From NCBI GenBank assembly GCA_008973525.1, contig WACJ01000474.1, positions 1 through 64,000 of the forward strand: DNA of 64,000 bases, given 5' to 3'. This document shows positions 11,766 through 21,570 of this stretch, in pieces. The translations under genes were made by a program, and so were the position numbers. Source of the stretch: Stenopsyche tienmushanensis. Lineage: Eukaryota > Arthropoda > Insecta > Trichoptera > Stenopsychidae. The number at the start of each line of letters is the position of its first letter. Position 1 is the first letter of the stretch. Under the pieces are notes generated by a model. It had not been told where the DNA came from and did not search any database. It saw only the letters and a program-made list of their open reading frames with translations.

Positions 11766-12645
11766 CAACAGCCTCTTCCAGGGACGCGCACCCTAGCGTT
11801 TCCCTATCCACCCTATTAACAATTTTTTTTTTCATCGATGAAAAACATTTTATAAAATCACATACAATTAACACTTTTTTATTTATATTTTTTCATACAT
11901 GAATATAAAACCATAAGCCTGGGGGAAGGGAATATTAACAAAACTCACAATTGATAAAAACATAATAATCTGAAGAAATACTACTTCCCGCCCAAACTGT
12001 ACTTAAGCAAAATATTTGTGGTTCATCCAAGGAGCATATGTATATGTGTATTATGAAATAAATGAATGCCAATTGCATTCCGATATTTGTTGAAAATCAT
12101 TCAAATAATATTAATTAGAAAACCATTATAAAAAGATGAAGAAATGTATTTGCAAAAATGAAGAATGATCCTTTGACCTTATGGTAAATTAGTTTGAACG
12201 TCACGAAAAGTGTAACTCCAAGCGACAGTCGGTGGTAAAAAGAAAGAAAATCGTTTGTAGTGTGTGCGTGTCTTCGCATACATGATAGACATGTTATACG
12301 CATACACTGCGTTGCCTCTATTGTATTTGTATATACGTAGTATAAAGCAACCATTATGTCAGTAGCAAACCTATTTTATTATATATTACACAACACAAAG
12401 CGCAATCTTTTAGCTAACAATTTCCGTTGATAAATGGAAAAAAATAATTATATTGCAGCCATTCATCGAAGCCACTCAATTCCTTATTTTTTCCACTCGC
12501 CTAAATGAATCTCAAATCGAGATAATATTCCAGTAAATGCGAAAATTGTCACCAAATCATTAAGATATATTGCCTTCGAACCTTTTTAAAATACTTGATT
12601 GCCTATTCATTTGATGATAAGGCAATTAAGAATATAAAATATTAA

Positions 12646-13237
12646 GGGACATTTCTACCCTATTGAGCCTAAAAGAGATCGATTTTTTAACATTTTTTTG
12701 TGCGAAAAGTATTAAATATAGAATAAGTTTGACAAAGTATGGTAGTGGAAGTGGAGGGAGTCACATGTGTCAGTGCGTGATCGATGACATTTTTCACCAT
12801 GGAAGTCTTAAGTCCTGAACAAGTAATTTGCAGCAAAAAAATTAAACATATTTTTACTTTGTATAATATTGCGTATAGCTTAGACTATAATTAAGAATAA
12901 ATATTGGAAAATAAAAAAAATAGTGAGCAATTGAAGAAAAAATTGTGTTTTTACCAACATTTTTTTGTAGTTTTTTGTTCATTAAATAAACACTTTTCAA
13001 TATTTTTTAATAATTGTAGTCTATACGACGAAGACAATTATTGTACACGTGTCTGCCAAATTTCATAAAAAAATCTCATCTAGAACGTGTGGAAGCACTT
13101 CCGTAAGCTTGGAAAAAGTAGTTTCGAGAAAAACGTGTTTAAAGCTTCTTCTCGTTGGCCTATAACTTTACGAATTTCATTTATATCGACTCGAAATTTA
13201 GACTCGACTCGAACTCGAAACAAGGTAGAAATGTCCC
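12646..13237. mobile_element. TTAA-flanked MITE, copy A
   Basis: The element begins GGGACATTTCTACC and ends with its exact inverse GGTAGAAATGTCCC. TTAA stands on both outer sides (12642-12645 and 13238-13241), the target site of piggyBac-type transposition. It is 592 bp with no transposase. It is clearly homologous over most of its length to the copy at 60883-61574, which lies in the opposite orientation. An internal block around 13115-13195 is almost unchanged between the two copies. Confidence 0.85.
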
Positions 13238-13559
13238 TTAATAATTCCACCTCAAGCACAGTACTATATTTTATGGATGCATTTCCAGAAATACTGCTTG
13301 ATATTTCTATACTGTTGATCATAGAAATATATTTTGGATATTCATGTCCACCAAATATCCAAAATAATTTTCATGCAGCTATTCATATCTTCCCAGTTGT
13401 GCGACAGCGAAAGGTTATCAGATCTTTTTGCATGTTTTTCAAGTCGCATAATTATCATCTCGTATACGAGGCAAATTATTTTAAAATTAACATCAATGCC
13501 AAAGCCAGTCTAAATATTTCCAATGAGCTTTGGTTCCAGCCTTTAAGGATCATCCAAAT

Positions 13560-13890
13560 GTGATGCTTAGATTTTTTTTCGTATTGTTTTCTCGAGCTGT
13601 ATGACTTGCCTTGTTGGAAATAGACATCAGACACATCAATATATTTCCAGCACCATTTTCGAATAAATGTGGCCCAATGATTCCATTTTCCCAAAATGTA
13701 CACCAAACAGTAACATTCTTTTAAGGGTAAATATCTTTCTTCAACGGCACAAGGATTTTCATCAAACCAGATATGACAATTTTACTTATTAACACTCTGG
13801 TTTCTCTTCAATACGTATAAATCTTTCGCCTTTGCTTATTGACGAATCTATCCAATGTCAATTGAGTTTCATCACTAAATACATTTTTGC
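13560..13890 (-). pseudogene. Tc1/mariner-IS630-type transposase relic
   Basis: Minus-strand translation from about 13716 reads VTVWCTFWENGIIGPHLFEN, the hallmark block of this transposase class, followed by a degraded SHTARKQ resembling the family GA-x-HTAR motif. Upstream in other frames lie DETQLTLDRFVNKQ (first catalytic aspartate region) and IWFDENPCAVEE. At least one frameshift (near 13716) and several stops interrupt it. I see no terminal repeats, so the element ends are unknown. It is a dead fragment. Confidence 0.65.
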
Positions 13891-14013
13891 TTGAAAACAA
13901 TGAATCTACCGTTCGTTGTTCAATAATAATGTAAACGCCTCATTGTTCATGGTTGAAATTGTACTAACTTCTACTAAAACAAAATGACCTTTTATGGAAC
14001 ATGGTTTTTGATA

Positions 14014-14110
14014 ACGAATATATGTTTTAAAAATGTGATCGCCAACCACACCTCCTGTAGATTTGAACTTATGACAATTGATTTGCTAGACTGATCGCTT
14101 AATCGCAAAT
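14014..14110 (-). repeat. tRNA-like SINE fragment (copy 1)
   Basis: This matches 21471-21570 and, more loosely, 25680-25795. On the minus strand the shared core is AAGTTCAAATCTACAGGAG, in which GTTCAAATC resembles an RNA polymerase III B box, followed by GGCGATCACATTTTTAAAAC. The SINE reading is inferred from the B box and the dispersal. Confidence 0.45.
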
Positions 14111-15271
14111 TTTAAGTCACATTTAGTTGATTTTTTATTTGTTTTTGTCAAGAATTTTACTTGTGTCAGATTTTAGAACCTGATGTTAGTCGATTCGACT
14201 AGCAAAGCATGTGTTTTATCGCTTAAATCGCACTTTTTAGATTAGTTTTCTATCACCATTGAGATCTTGCAGATAGTATTTAGTGCTTAAAAAATGATTA
14301 GGCTTACGGGGCTATATAAAGTACAACGCGATAGAAATTCCAAAGCATCGAATTACATGGATATGTAACTATTATAGCTCGCAAAATATCAGTTTTTATC
14401 TATTGATACCTTCAGATGGCTTACCGAAAGAAAACGCCAACGATCAAAATGCTCGACAATTGTGTAAATACACTCTTAGAATTTATGATACTTTTTTGAA
14501 AAGTATTTTATGGCATTTTTTAAATTGACACGTAACTTTACATCGCATTATCAGAGTTTTGTGGGTTAATCACATCCGGCATGTGACCCTTTTTTTAGTC
14601 TAGCTTAAATTTACTTTTAATCAATTGAAACTAGTCAGATTTAATATTTTTAGACGTGAATAATCTATGGAAAATTAACTTCAGATTTTCAACATTTTGA
14701 ATGATGAATTTGTGCAAATAAATTCATCGTTTTGATTAAACATCTCAAACCAGATTTATCCTGTTTTTCTGATGATGTCTTGGTTGGCTTCTCTCTGAGG
14801 AGTTGAGTAAATATATTTTTGTTATGATGCTGATTTATCAGTATTAAGATTGCGAATGAATTTCGAAGACTAATACAAAAAAGAAGCCATTTGTATTGTT
14901 ATTGAAAGAATGGGTTATCATAAGTGGTAATAGGCAGGTTATATAGCAAGGTGAGCAGATGAACGATGGATTGTGAATATTTTCGAGTTACATAATTAAG
15001 TTTGCATTCATACTTTTGACAATGAGATTATAAAACAACAGCGATCATAATACAAAATTAAATATAATTTTTACTTTTTCCCAATGAAAACTACTCACTA
15101 TTTAATATTTCCCTATCGGTGATGTATTTCGCACAATTCTATAACTTTACAAAAATTGTTACATTGAAATTTAACTATAACCAATAAAAGTAATAGTGGT
15201 GTACCAAATACATATCATCGGTGAGCGTGAGTATTTTTCAGCACAGTAAGGGAAAGGTTAAAAAATACCCA

Positions 15272-15455
15272 TATTCTTATCGAGATGCTATCCTTCGACA
15301 CGTTTATCCAGGTGACCCGCTGAGTGATTATATTATCTTCAATATTGAGCGCATGATATAGACATAGATGTGACTCTTTCCCAATAATGGATATTGAATA
15401 GGTCTTGCAATGGACTGTTTGTGTCCCCACAATGATCATGATTATTATTATTAAG
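15272..15455 (+). repeat. dispersed repeat ending in ATG/ATT run (copy 3)
   Basis: This shares TTATCGAGATGCT, CAATATTGAGCG, AATGGATATTGAATA-like and TGCAATGGACTGTTTGTG segments with the 3517-3762 copy, and ends in a short ATG/ATT-rich tail just before the hAT MITE. Confidence 0.5.
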
Positions 15456-15466
15456 CTTCATAAAAC

Positions 15467-15610
15467 CAGGGATTCGAAGTGAAACGAAAACCGATAACTG
15501 ATAAAACCGTTATTTTTGCCGGAACAAAAACCATAACCGAACCGATATAAATGTTAGGAGCGCAACCGAAATCAAAACTGAAATGAAAATAATAACGATT
15601 CAAAGCCCTG
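15467..15610. mobile_element. small hAT-type MITE with 8-bp target duplication
   Basis: Ends are CAGGGATTCGAA and TTCAAAGCCCTG, an imperfect inverted pair with the hAT-typical CAGGG start. The flanking octamers are CATAAAAC (15459-15466) and CATAAAAT (15611-15618), seven of eight identical, which matches the 8-bp duplication of hAT transposons. The 144-bp interior is made of AACCGATAACCG-like runs and is non-coding. Confidence 0.8.
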
Positions 15611-16236
15611 CATAAAATAACCACTTTTATTGATGCGGTAAATCAAGCTTTACCAAAGAAATCTGTTGTTGTTTCATCACCATTAACATTATTTGCATGC
15701 TGTATAATTGCATTTAACATGATTGATAAAAATCATCAAGAAAAAATCTCACAGAACAATTAATCATCATAAGAATTGAGATTGATGGATGAATATGAAC
15801 CTTTGCTTCGTCAAATAAAGTTGTAAACATACGATGCTTTTCTGTAAATAACATAATACTACCGTCGATAATTCGTCGGAGAATAAATATCGTTTATGTT
15901 CTGTTTGTTAGAAATATTAATTTTTCTTTGTCGTGTTGAAAAAATTATGTTATTCATCATTCGTTTGATGGCCTAGTTCTGATTTTCCACATGTTATTAT
16001 GTTTTTCTGCTCGTTTCGCATAATATATTTCGAGCTGGTGCTGATAATGCCATGACTATTCTATTAATACTTGGTGGTTGTTTGTTTTGTCGTTTTCTTA
16101 GAAAACCACTAACCATAAATTCAAAGAAATCTTAATTATGCTAACTTTTCTTTATTTTGCATTGTATGACTAGGGCCTCTTCAATGTCATTCATTTAATT
16201 TTTGGAACTGCTAAGAAGTTGTTATACTCGTTGTTA

Positions 16237-17560
16237 GGTCCTCCCGAAAGAAATCCATTATTTTCACTCGCTCGTTTGAGATCATTTTGTATTTACACAC
16301 AGCGAAAGAAACATTTATGTAATTTTTCTTTTTGGACGATTCATCAGCTTTATTTAAACAAAAATAATTTTCTCCACCACTTCAATGTTTTACGCATAAA
16401 GCAGTAGGATATGGCTAATTGGTCAGCGGTGTCCACCCCAACCATTTTTTTGATGTAATCTGGAACCATTTATTGCAAATATATTGAAAAGCTGCAGAAT
16501 TATTCTGCTAGCTCTGATCTATTCAATCACTTAGTAGTGAAGCTTTTATAATATGGTACAAGTGTGGAAATATAACTTATACGGAAATCCAGGAAGTGAA
16601 TAAATGGGTGATTTGTCGTAAAATGAGAAATGTATCTATCCTAGAACAATTGCTCTGATGTTTCAATGTCAAATAAAAACATCAGAATAGCACTAAATAA
16701 TTGTAATCGAGGCTGGAGTATAAAATGTCGAGGCCACCTCGACATTGGAGTTCAAAGGATTAAGGCCACTAATCATCAAATTTTAATGAAGATATGCTGC
16801 GGAATTAATTGAATCAGATTTTCGACAATCAATAGAATAATTGTGATTCTTGAATATCAACCATTCATTTAAAACGCATTAATAAAGTGAGTAGGATGAA
16901 TATTTGGATGTCGTATGAACTGCCCGCGAATAACAAATCCGAGCGACAAATCTAAAGATTTTATCGCAAATTAACACTGGAGATAATAAATGGGTAAAAA
17001 AAACAATGGGTTTTCTATTAAACAAATCTTTATTCCGATGCCCAAATCAGAATTGATAATTCAGAAGTTTCTTTAATATCTGGTTGAATATGAGCTATCT
17101 ACTATGAAACAATAACTACAGAAGTTTATTGGCCACAATTAGACAAGCTTAAACAAAAACTGCAAAAAAACGACTGGATTTTTTTCAATTGGAAAGGAGT
17201 TTATTTTACAGCATGATAAGGCACGCCCACATAAAGCCAATATCTCTTGTGAAAAAATAAAACAACTAAACTGGAAATATCTATTGCATCCTCTATATTT
17301 GCCAGATTTGGTACTTTCTTATTATTTCGATATTTGGAGTATTTATTACAAGACAAAGAATTAATAACATAGATCAAAAATTATGTTGATTCGTATTTTC
17401 AATCGAACCCATCTAATTTCTTCAAGAAATCTTGTAAAAATGGTGGGAGTTAATGGTTAATAATTAATGCGATTATATTTTATATTGACTTGTATAAAAA
17501 AAAATAAGAAACAACGTTTTAAGCTGAAAATAAAAATAATGGATTTCTTTCGGGATGGCC
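16237..17560 (+). mobile_element. degenerate full-length mariner element
   Basis: The ends are GGTCCTCCCGAAAGAAATCC and, inverted, GGCCATCCCGAAAGAAATCC, with TA outside both (16235-16236, 17561-17562). The length, 1324 bp, is right for a mariner. The plus strand holds a broken transposase. A region near 16905 resembles the WVPHEL motif (WMSYELPANNKS). From about 17205 ILQHDKARPHKANIS gives the second aspartate, followed after the usual 34 residues by HPLYLPDLVLSYY, where Tyr replaces the third catalytic aspartate. Many stops and frameshifts make it long dead. Confidence 0.85.
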
Positions 17561-17949
17561 TAATATCGATGTTTGGTTAAATGTTAGTAAATAAAAATCA
17601 ATTTAATATTGTTATTGGTTTTTAATATAGAGGTGTTGAAGGGTTTCATAGTGTATATTAAGCCCTGAAAATATTATTTACAACAATAATTTGATGTAAA
17701 TACTCTAAATTAACTGTGAATTATTATATTTTATTTAGTTAGGGACTGTTGAATTTTAAATTCTTAGAACTCTTAAGTTGAACATTGTATTCTGGAGAAT
17801 TGTTGAATATTAAGTACTTAATCCCCATATTTCAAGGATGAAATTTAAACAAGATTATTTCGTGATTTAATTAATATTTTTTTATTCTTTTTTTACGTTT
17901 TTTTTATTAAAAGAATTTTAATATAATTTTCCAGGAAATGAAAAAAATG

Positions 17950-18230
17950 AGCATAATAACGAGCCACCCAAGGGCGTGCGGATGTGGCTCGCGCCGGCGC
18001 CGCCCGTGGGGGAGCTCGGCTGATGGAGGCTGATGGGGGCCGATGGGGGCTGAGGGTTGTGGGTGGCTGACGGTCGGGGGTTGCTTCACTTTCACTGCGG
18101 GCGGGGGTCACCGGCCGCGGTCGCTTTCACTCTCGCCCCCTGCCTCGAAGCCGAAACTAATCGCGACGTCCTCTCAGCGAATCCATCGAAATTTTGCACA
18201 AATTACATTTCATCAATTAAAAAATGGTTA
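17950..18230 (+). promoter_or_regulatory. psq: psq GC-rich promoter candidate
   Basis: A sharply bounded GC- and CpG-rich block lies 110-390 bp upstream of the first psq exon boundary I can place (acceptor at 18340). It includes a short GGCTGATGG-type tandem repeat (18017-18056) and four G-runs able to form a G-quadruplex (18035-18063). The position upstream of an ATG-containing exon and the contrast with the flanks suggest a CpG-type promoter and first non-coding exon. The start site itself is not visible. Confidence 0.5.
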
Positions 18231-18340
18231 GTCACATCAAAATTCCAAACTACATATAAATAAACGGGTCGTTATATTTCAAAACAGTTATACACGTTTT
18301 AAATGCAGAAATATCAATACTTTTTTGTATTTCCCAACAG

Positions 18341-18473
18341 GAAGAGAGAAAAGTGTGAAATGTTTCTAGTGAATATCAAGAATCATTTTTTGAATGACAT
18401 TGAAGATGCCCATGGAAGTGCAAGAATGTGTTTGAAGGGATCATTTTCAGGTAGATGAAATAAATGTGATGTG
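18341..18473 (+). other. psq: psq 5' UTR with an upstream ORF
   Basis: A strong acceptor (TTGTATTTCCCAACAG) ends at 18340, so this looks like the spliced 5' leader of the first coding exon. It carries a 31-codon upstream ORF ending with TGA at 18456-18458, in the same frame as the main ATG at 18474. That stop rules out reading into this exon from an upstream coding exon in the psq frame; the other frames also close quickly. Confidence 0.55.
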
Positions 18474-21239
18474 ATGACTGGACGTCCGGAATCACCAGAA
18501 TCATCGTCTAGCCGATCAGACGGAGAAAAGTGTGACAGCGGGGCAATGCACACGTTAGCACCAGCTCGGTCCCCAAATCAGCCCCTTTTACATCATTTGC
18601 AGGTTCAAATTTCTTTTACATACTCATCTATATAAGATATATATGAATATAATTAATCATAATAATGCAATGATCAATAAAAAACCAAATATGATAAACC
18701 TATTCAAGAGCAACGTTGATTAAAACTCATATTTGTATCAATTCTGTATAAATTTAAGCAAAAAATGCATACAATTTTCATAACAATTACCAATAACTAT
18801 TTGCTTCTAATTATAAAACGTAGTTTTTGACTAAAATTTGCAATTGCATTGGGAAAATTTAGACTTTTTGTATCCAATATCATACGGCAATCAAATGTAC
18901 TCAATATAATTCATCATTCATTTACATTTTTCATTCGAACACGTTTAATAATAATTAAAAGTGTATATTAACTATGAGACTGTGGTTAAAATGATATGTA
19001 TATGAAGAATTATTTACAGAATGTCACTAGTAGCATCGACGTAGTAAACGGCATAGAAGCGGAATATCCTTTACCAGTTCCGTTAGCGCCGGCGGCCACG
19101 CCAGTATGTGTAACGTTAGATCCCAACGATCCAACAATGCTGCAAATGGAAAACAACTGCTCAAACGGATCGTCGACAGACTACAAGGAAAATTATGAAA
19201 ATCTGAGATCAATCGATTGCAAATCGTTTCTGGACGCCGAAAAGCATTTTTTACAACATGGCCAAAATTCGACATCAAAAACAGACACCCATCCATCGAT
19301 GATGATAACATCGGAACTATTGAGATTGATTCCGGGAGAGAACGATGCCAACGATGAAGGTAGAGTACTGAACATTTGGTTAGACGATATAAACTACAGA
19401 TGTAAATGCACTTGTATTATAAAAACAACAATGTCAAATGCTAAATTAATAAAAACATTCGATAATGTAAATATAGTTTATTAAATATACATTTGGGAAA
19501 TAAAGTTGTTTCTATTGATATTTGATCCCGTAAGATCCATCGGCGTTAGAATCGAACAGAGAATCAAATGTGTTTGTATGTTTATTGCAGATATTACAAA
19601 TAATGAAGAAAATTGTGAGACATACAGTGATTTATCCACAGATGATCCGGGACAAATGGGCAGAATAGCAATGAATCAATGCAATATTTCCAACGGTCCA
19701 AAAACGTGGTCACAGCAAGATATGGAAAATGCTTTAGACGCCTTGCGCAATCATAATATGAGTTTAACGAAAGTAAGTGATGTTTATTTATTTGCATGCA
19801 TGTATTAATTCATATTTAAATCATAGGGGATGATGTGTAAATATTATAGTTTTGGATACGTGAATATATTATATTGTGAAAAATGATTTCAGGCATCGTC
19901 TACCTTTGGAATACCATCGACAACGTTATGGCAGAGAGCACATAGATTAGGTATTGATACTCCAAAAAAAGAGGGTCCATCTAAATCATGGAGTGAAGGA
20001 AATTTGCATAACGCATTGCAGGCTTTAAGAACTGGTACAATATCGGCCAATAAAGCTAGTAAAGCATACGGTAAGATAAACTATTTCAACGTCAAAAAAT
20101 AATATATTAATATGTCTCAATTAAAATTGGTTACTCATTTTTGATTTGTTCTTTGAAGTATTTTGATAACTGGTAATATAGCTTGAACGACTTATGTATT
20201 TACTGTGTATATATTTATTTATTGTGTATATTCAGTTAATATAAATACATGGTATTTATTTCAGGAATTCCTAGTAGCACTCTTTACAAAATAGCTCGAA
20301 GAGAAGGTATCCGTTTAGCGGCACCGTTTAATGCAGCACCCACGGCATGGAGACCTGGTGATCTAGAAAGAGCGTTACAGTCTATTCGTTCTGGTCATTC
20401 TTCGGTCCAGAGAGCATCCACAGAGTTTGGAATACCTACAGGTTTAATTTTAATATAATGATCTAAATAAATGTAAACAATTTATAATCATTTTTTAGAA
20501 GCAATTATTTATCATTTTATTACTAAACTATTATTACTTTCAAAGGTACTCTGTATGGAAGATGTAAACGTGAAGGCATAGAACTGTCTCGGTCTAATCC
20601 GACTCCTTGGTCTGAGGATGCAATGGGTGAAGCTTTGGAAGCTGTGAGGTATGTACATATTTTATTTTAAATTACCTATATAAAATTGATTAACGTTAAA
20701 ACTATTAGTTATTTTAGAATATTATTGATTTAATATTTCTTAATTTATAGGGTTGGACAAATGTCAATTAATCAAGCTGCTATACATTATAATTTACCAT
20801 ACTCTTCATTATATGGCAGATTTAAAAGATGTAAGTATGAAGGCGATATGGGAAACGGAGCGGAACCTCCGCATCAAATTCATCCCATCCACGATATGCA
20901 TTCTTCACAACAAGTAAGTTGCTTTATTATATTGTTCAATCAATTTAATCAATGAACGCTTCTATTGAATATTAAATGATCTACATCTGGATCAATTTTT
21001 CTTGGATATTCCAAGGCTCGACGCATAGTTTTGAGACCTATTTTTGTTCTTAGCAGATGATACAGCCGACAATTTTGAATACGAACATGAACGATCACAA
21101 TTTAATGCATGACGGGACTTCACGTCATACGTATCCTGCGTATCATCATCATTCGCTTAATTTACCTGTGACTATACAAGATCATTCCGAGCCGAGCACC
21201 GTTAACCATAGCAATCAAGATTGTATTTCAATTAGTTGA
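18474..21239 (+). CDS. psq: pipsqueak: four tandem psq-type HTH DNA-binding motifs
   Basis: Nuclear DNA-binding protein; Drosophila Psq recognises GAGAG-type sequence and works with Polycomb and GAGA-factor machinery. Coding exons, all with GT/AG borders and compatible phases, are 18474-18602, 19020-19359, 19591-19772, 19893-20070, 20265-20441, 20546-20648, 20751-20913 and 21057-21239 (stop TGA), for 484 aa. After a low-complexity N-terminal part (residues 1-195), four psq HTH motifs follow at about 196-240 (TWSQQDMENALDALR), 250-294 (WSEGNLHNALQALR), 305-349 (WRPGDLERALQSIR) and 357-401 (WSEDAMGEALEAVR). Each has the GIPSSTLY-type recognition helix, or NLPYSSLYGRFKR in the last. Introns cut motifs 1-3 just before or within GIP/GTLY. 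The C-terminus is His/Asn-rich. No BTB domain is encoded here. The start is set by an in-frame stop 18 bases upstream; a BTB isoform could splice directly to the phase 0 exon at 19020. Confidence 0.93.
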
Positions 21240-21470
21240 GTGTTTCAGCAATTAAATAATTTTTAAGCAAGAGATAATCGAGTATTTTTAATTATTAAGT
21301 TTAGTACTTCTTATATATTTTTTAAAAATTGACATTTTAATTTAATTGCATCTTGCAAATATGTAGCAGGGATTCCCAAAGTTTTGATAAAGATAAATGA
21401 GTGTGTTCCATTTCTTAGCAATCTCTTTTATGGGATTATTGTCAACCATTTCAACGTGGATTTTCATAGT

Positions 21471-21570
21471 GAATATATGTTTTAAAAATGTGGTCGCCAG
21501 CTACATCTCCTGTAGATTTGAACCCTCACCGATTGAGTTACCAGTTGGACTGCTTAATTGTGGACTACCT
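21471..21570 (-). repeat. tRNA-like SINE fragment (copy 2)
   Basis: On the minus strand GGTTCAAATCTACAGGAG fits the RNA polymerase III B-box consensus exactly at its start. It is followed by TGTAGCTGGCGACCACATTT, closely matching the copy at 14014-14110. It lies about 230 bp past the psq stop, probably within the 3' UTR. Confidence 0.5.

Larger units (their letters stand above)
10561..18340. other. lola-psq divergent intergenic region
   Basis: Nearly 7.8 kb separates the two gene starts. I searched both strands for BTB-type words (RWNN, KVVLSACS, YRGE) that would mark psq BTB exons and found none. The stretch 10780-10980 has moderate GC and a 62-codon open frame of no recognisable kind. 11640-11760 is a GC-rich spike. 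Transposon pieces sit at 12646-13237, 13560-13890, 14014-14110, 15272-15455, 15467-15610 and 16237-17560. The remainder is AT-rich with nothing else I can support. Confidence 0.6.
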
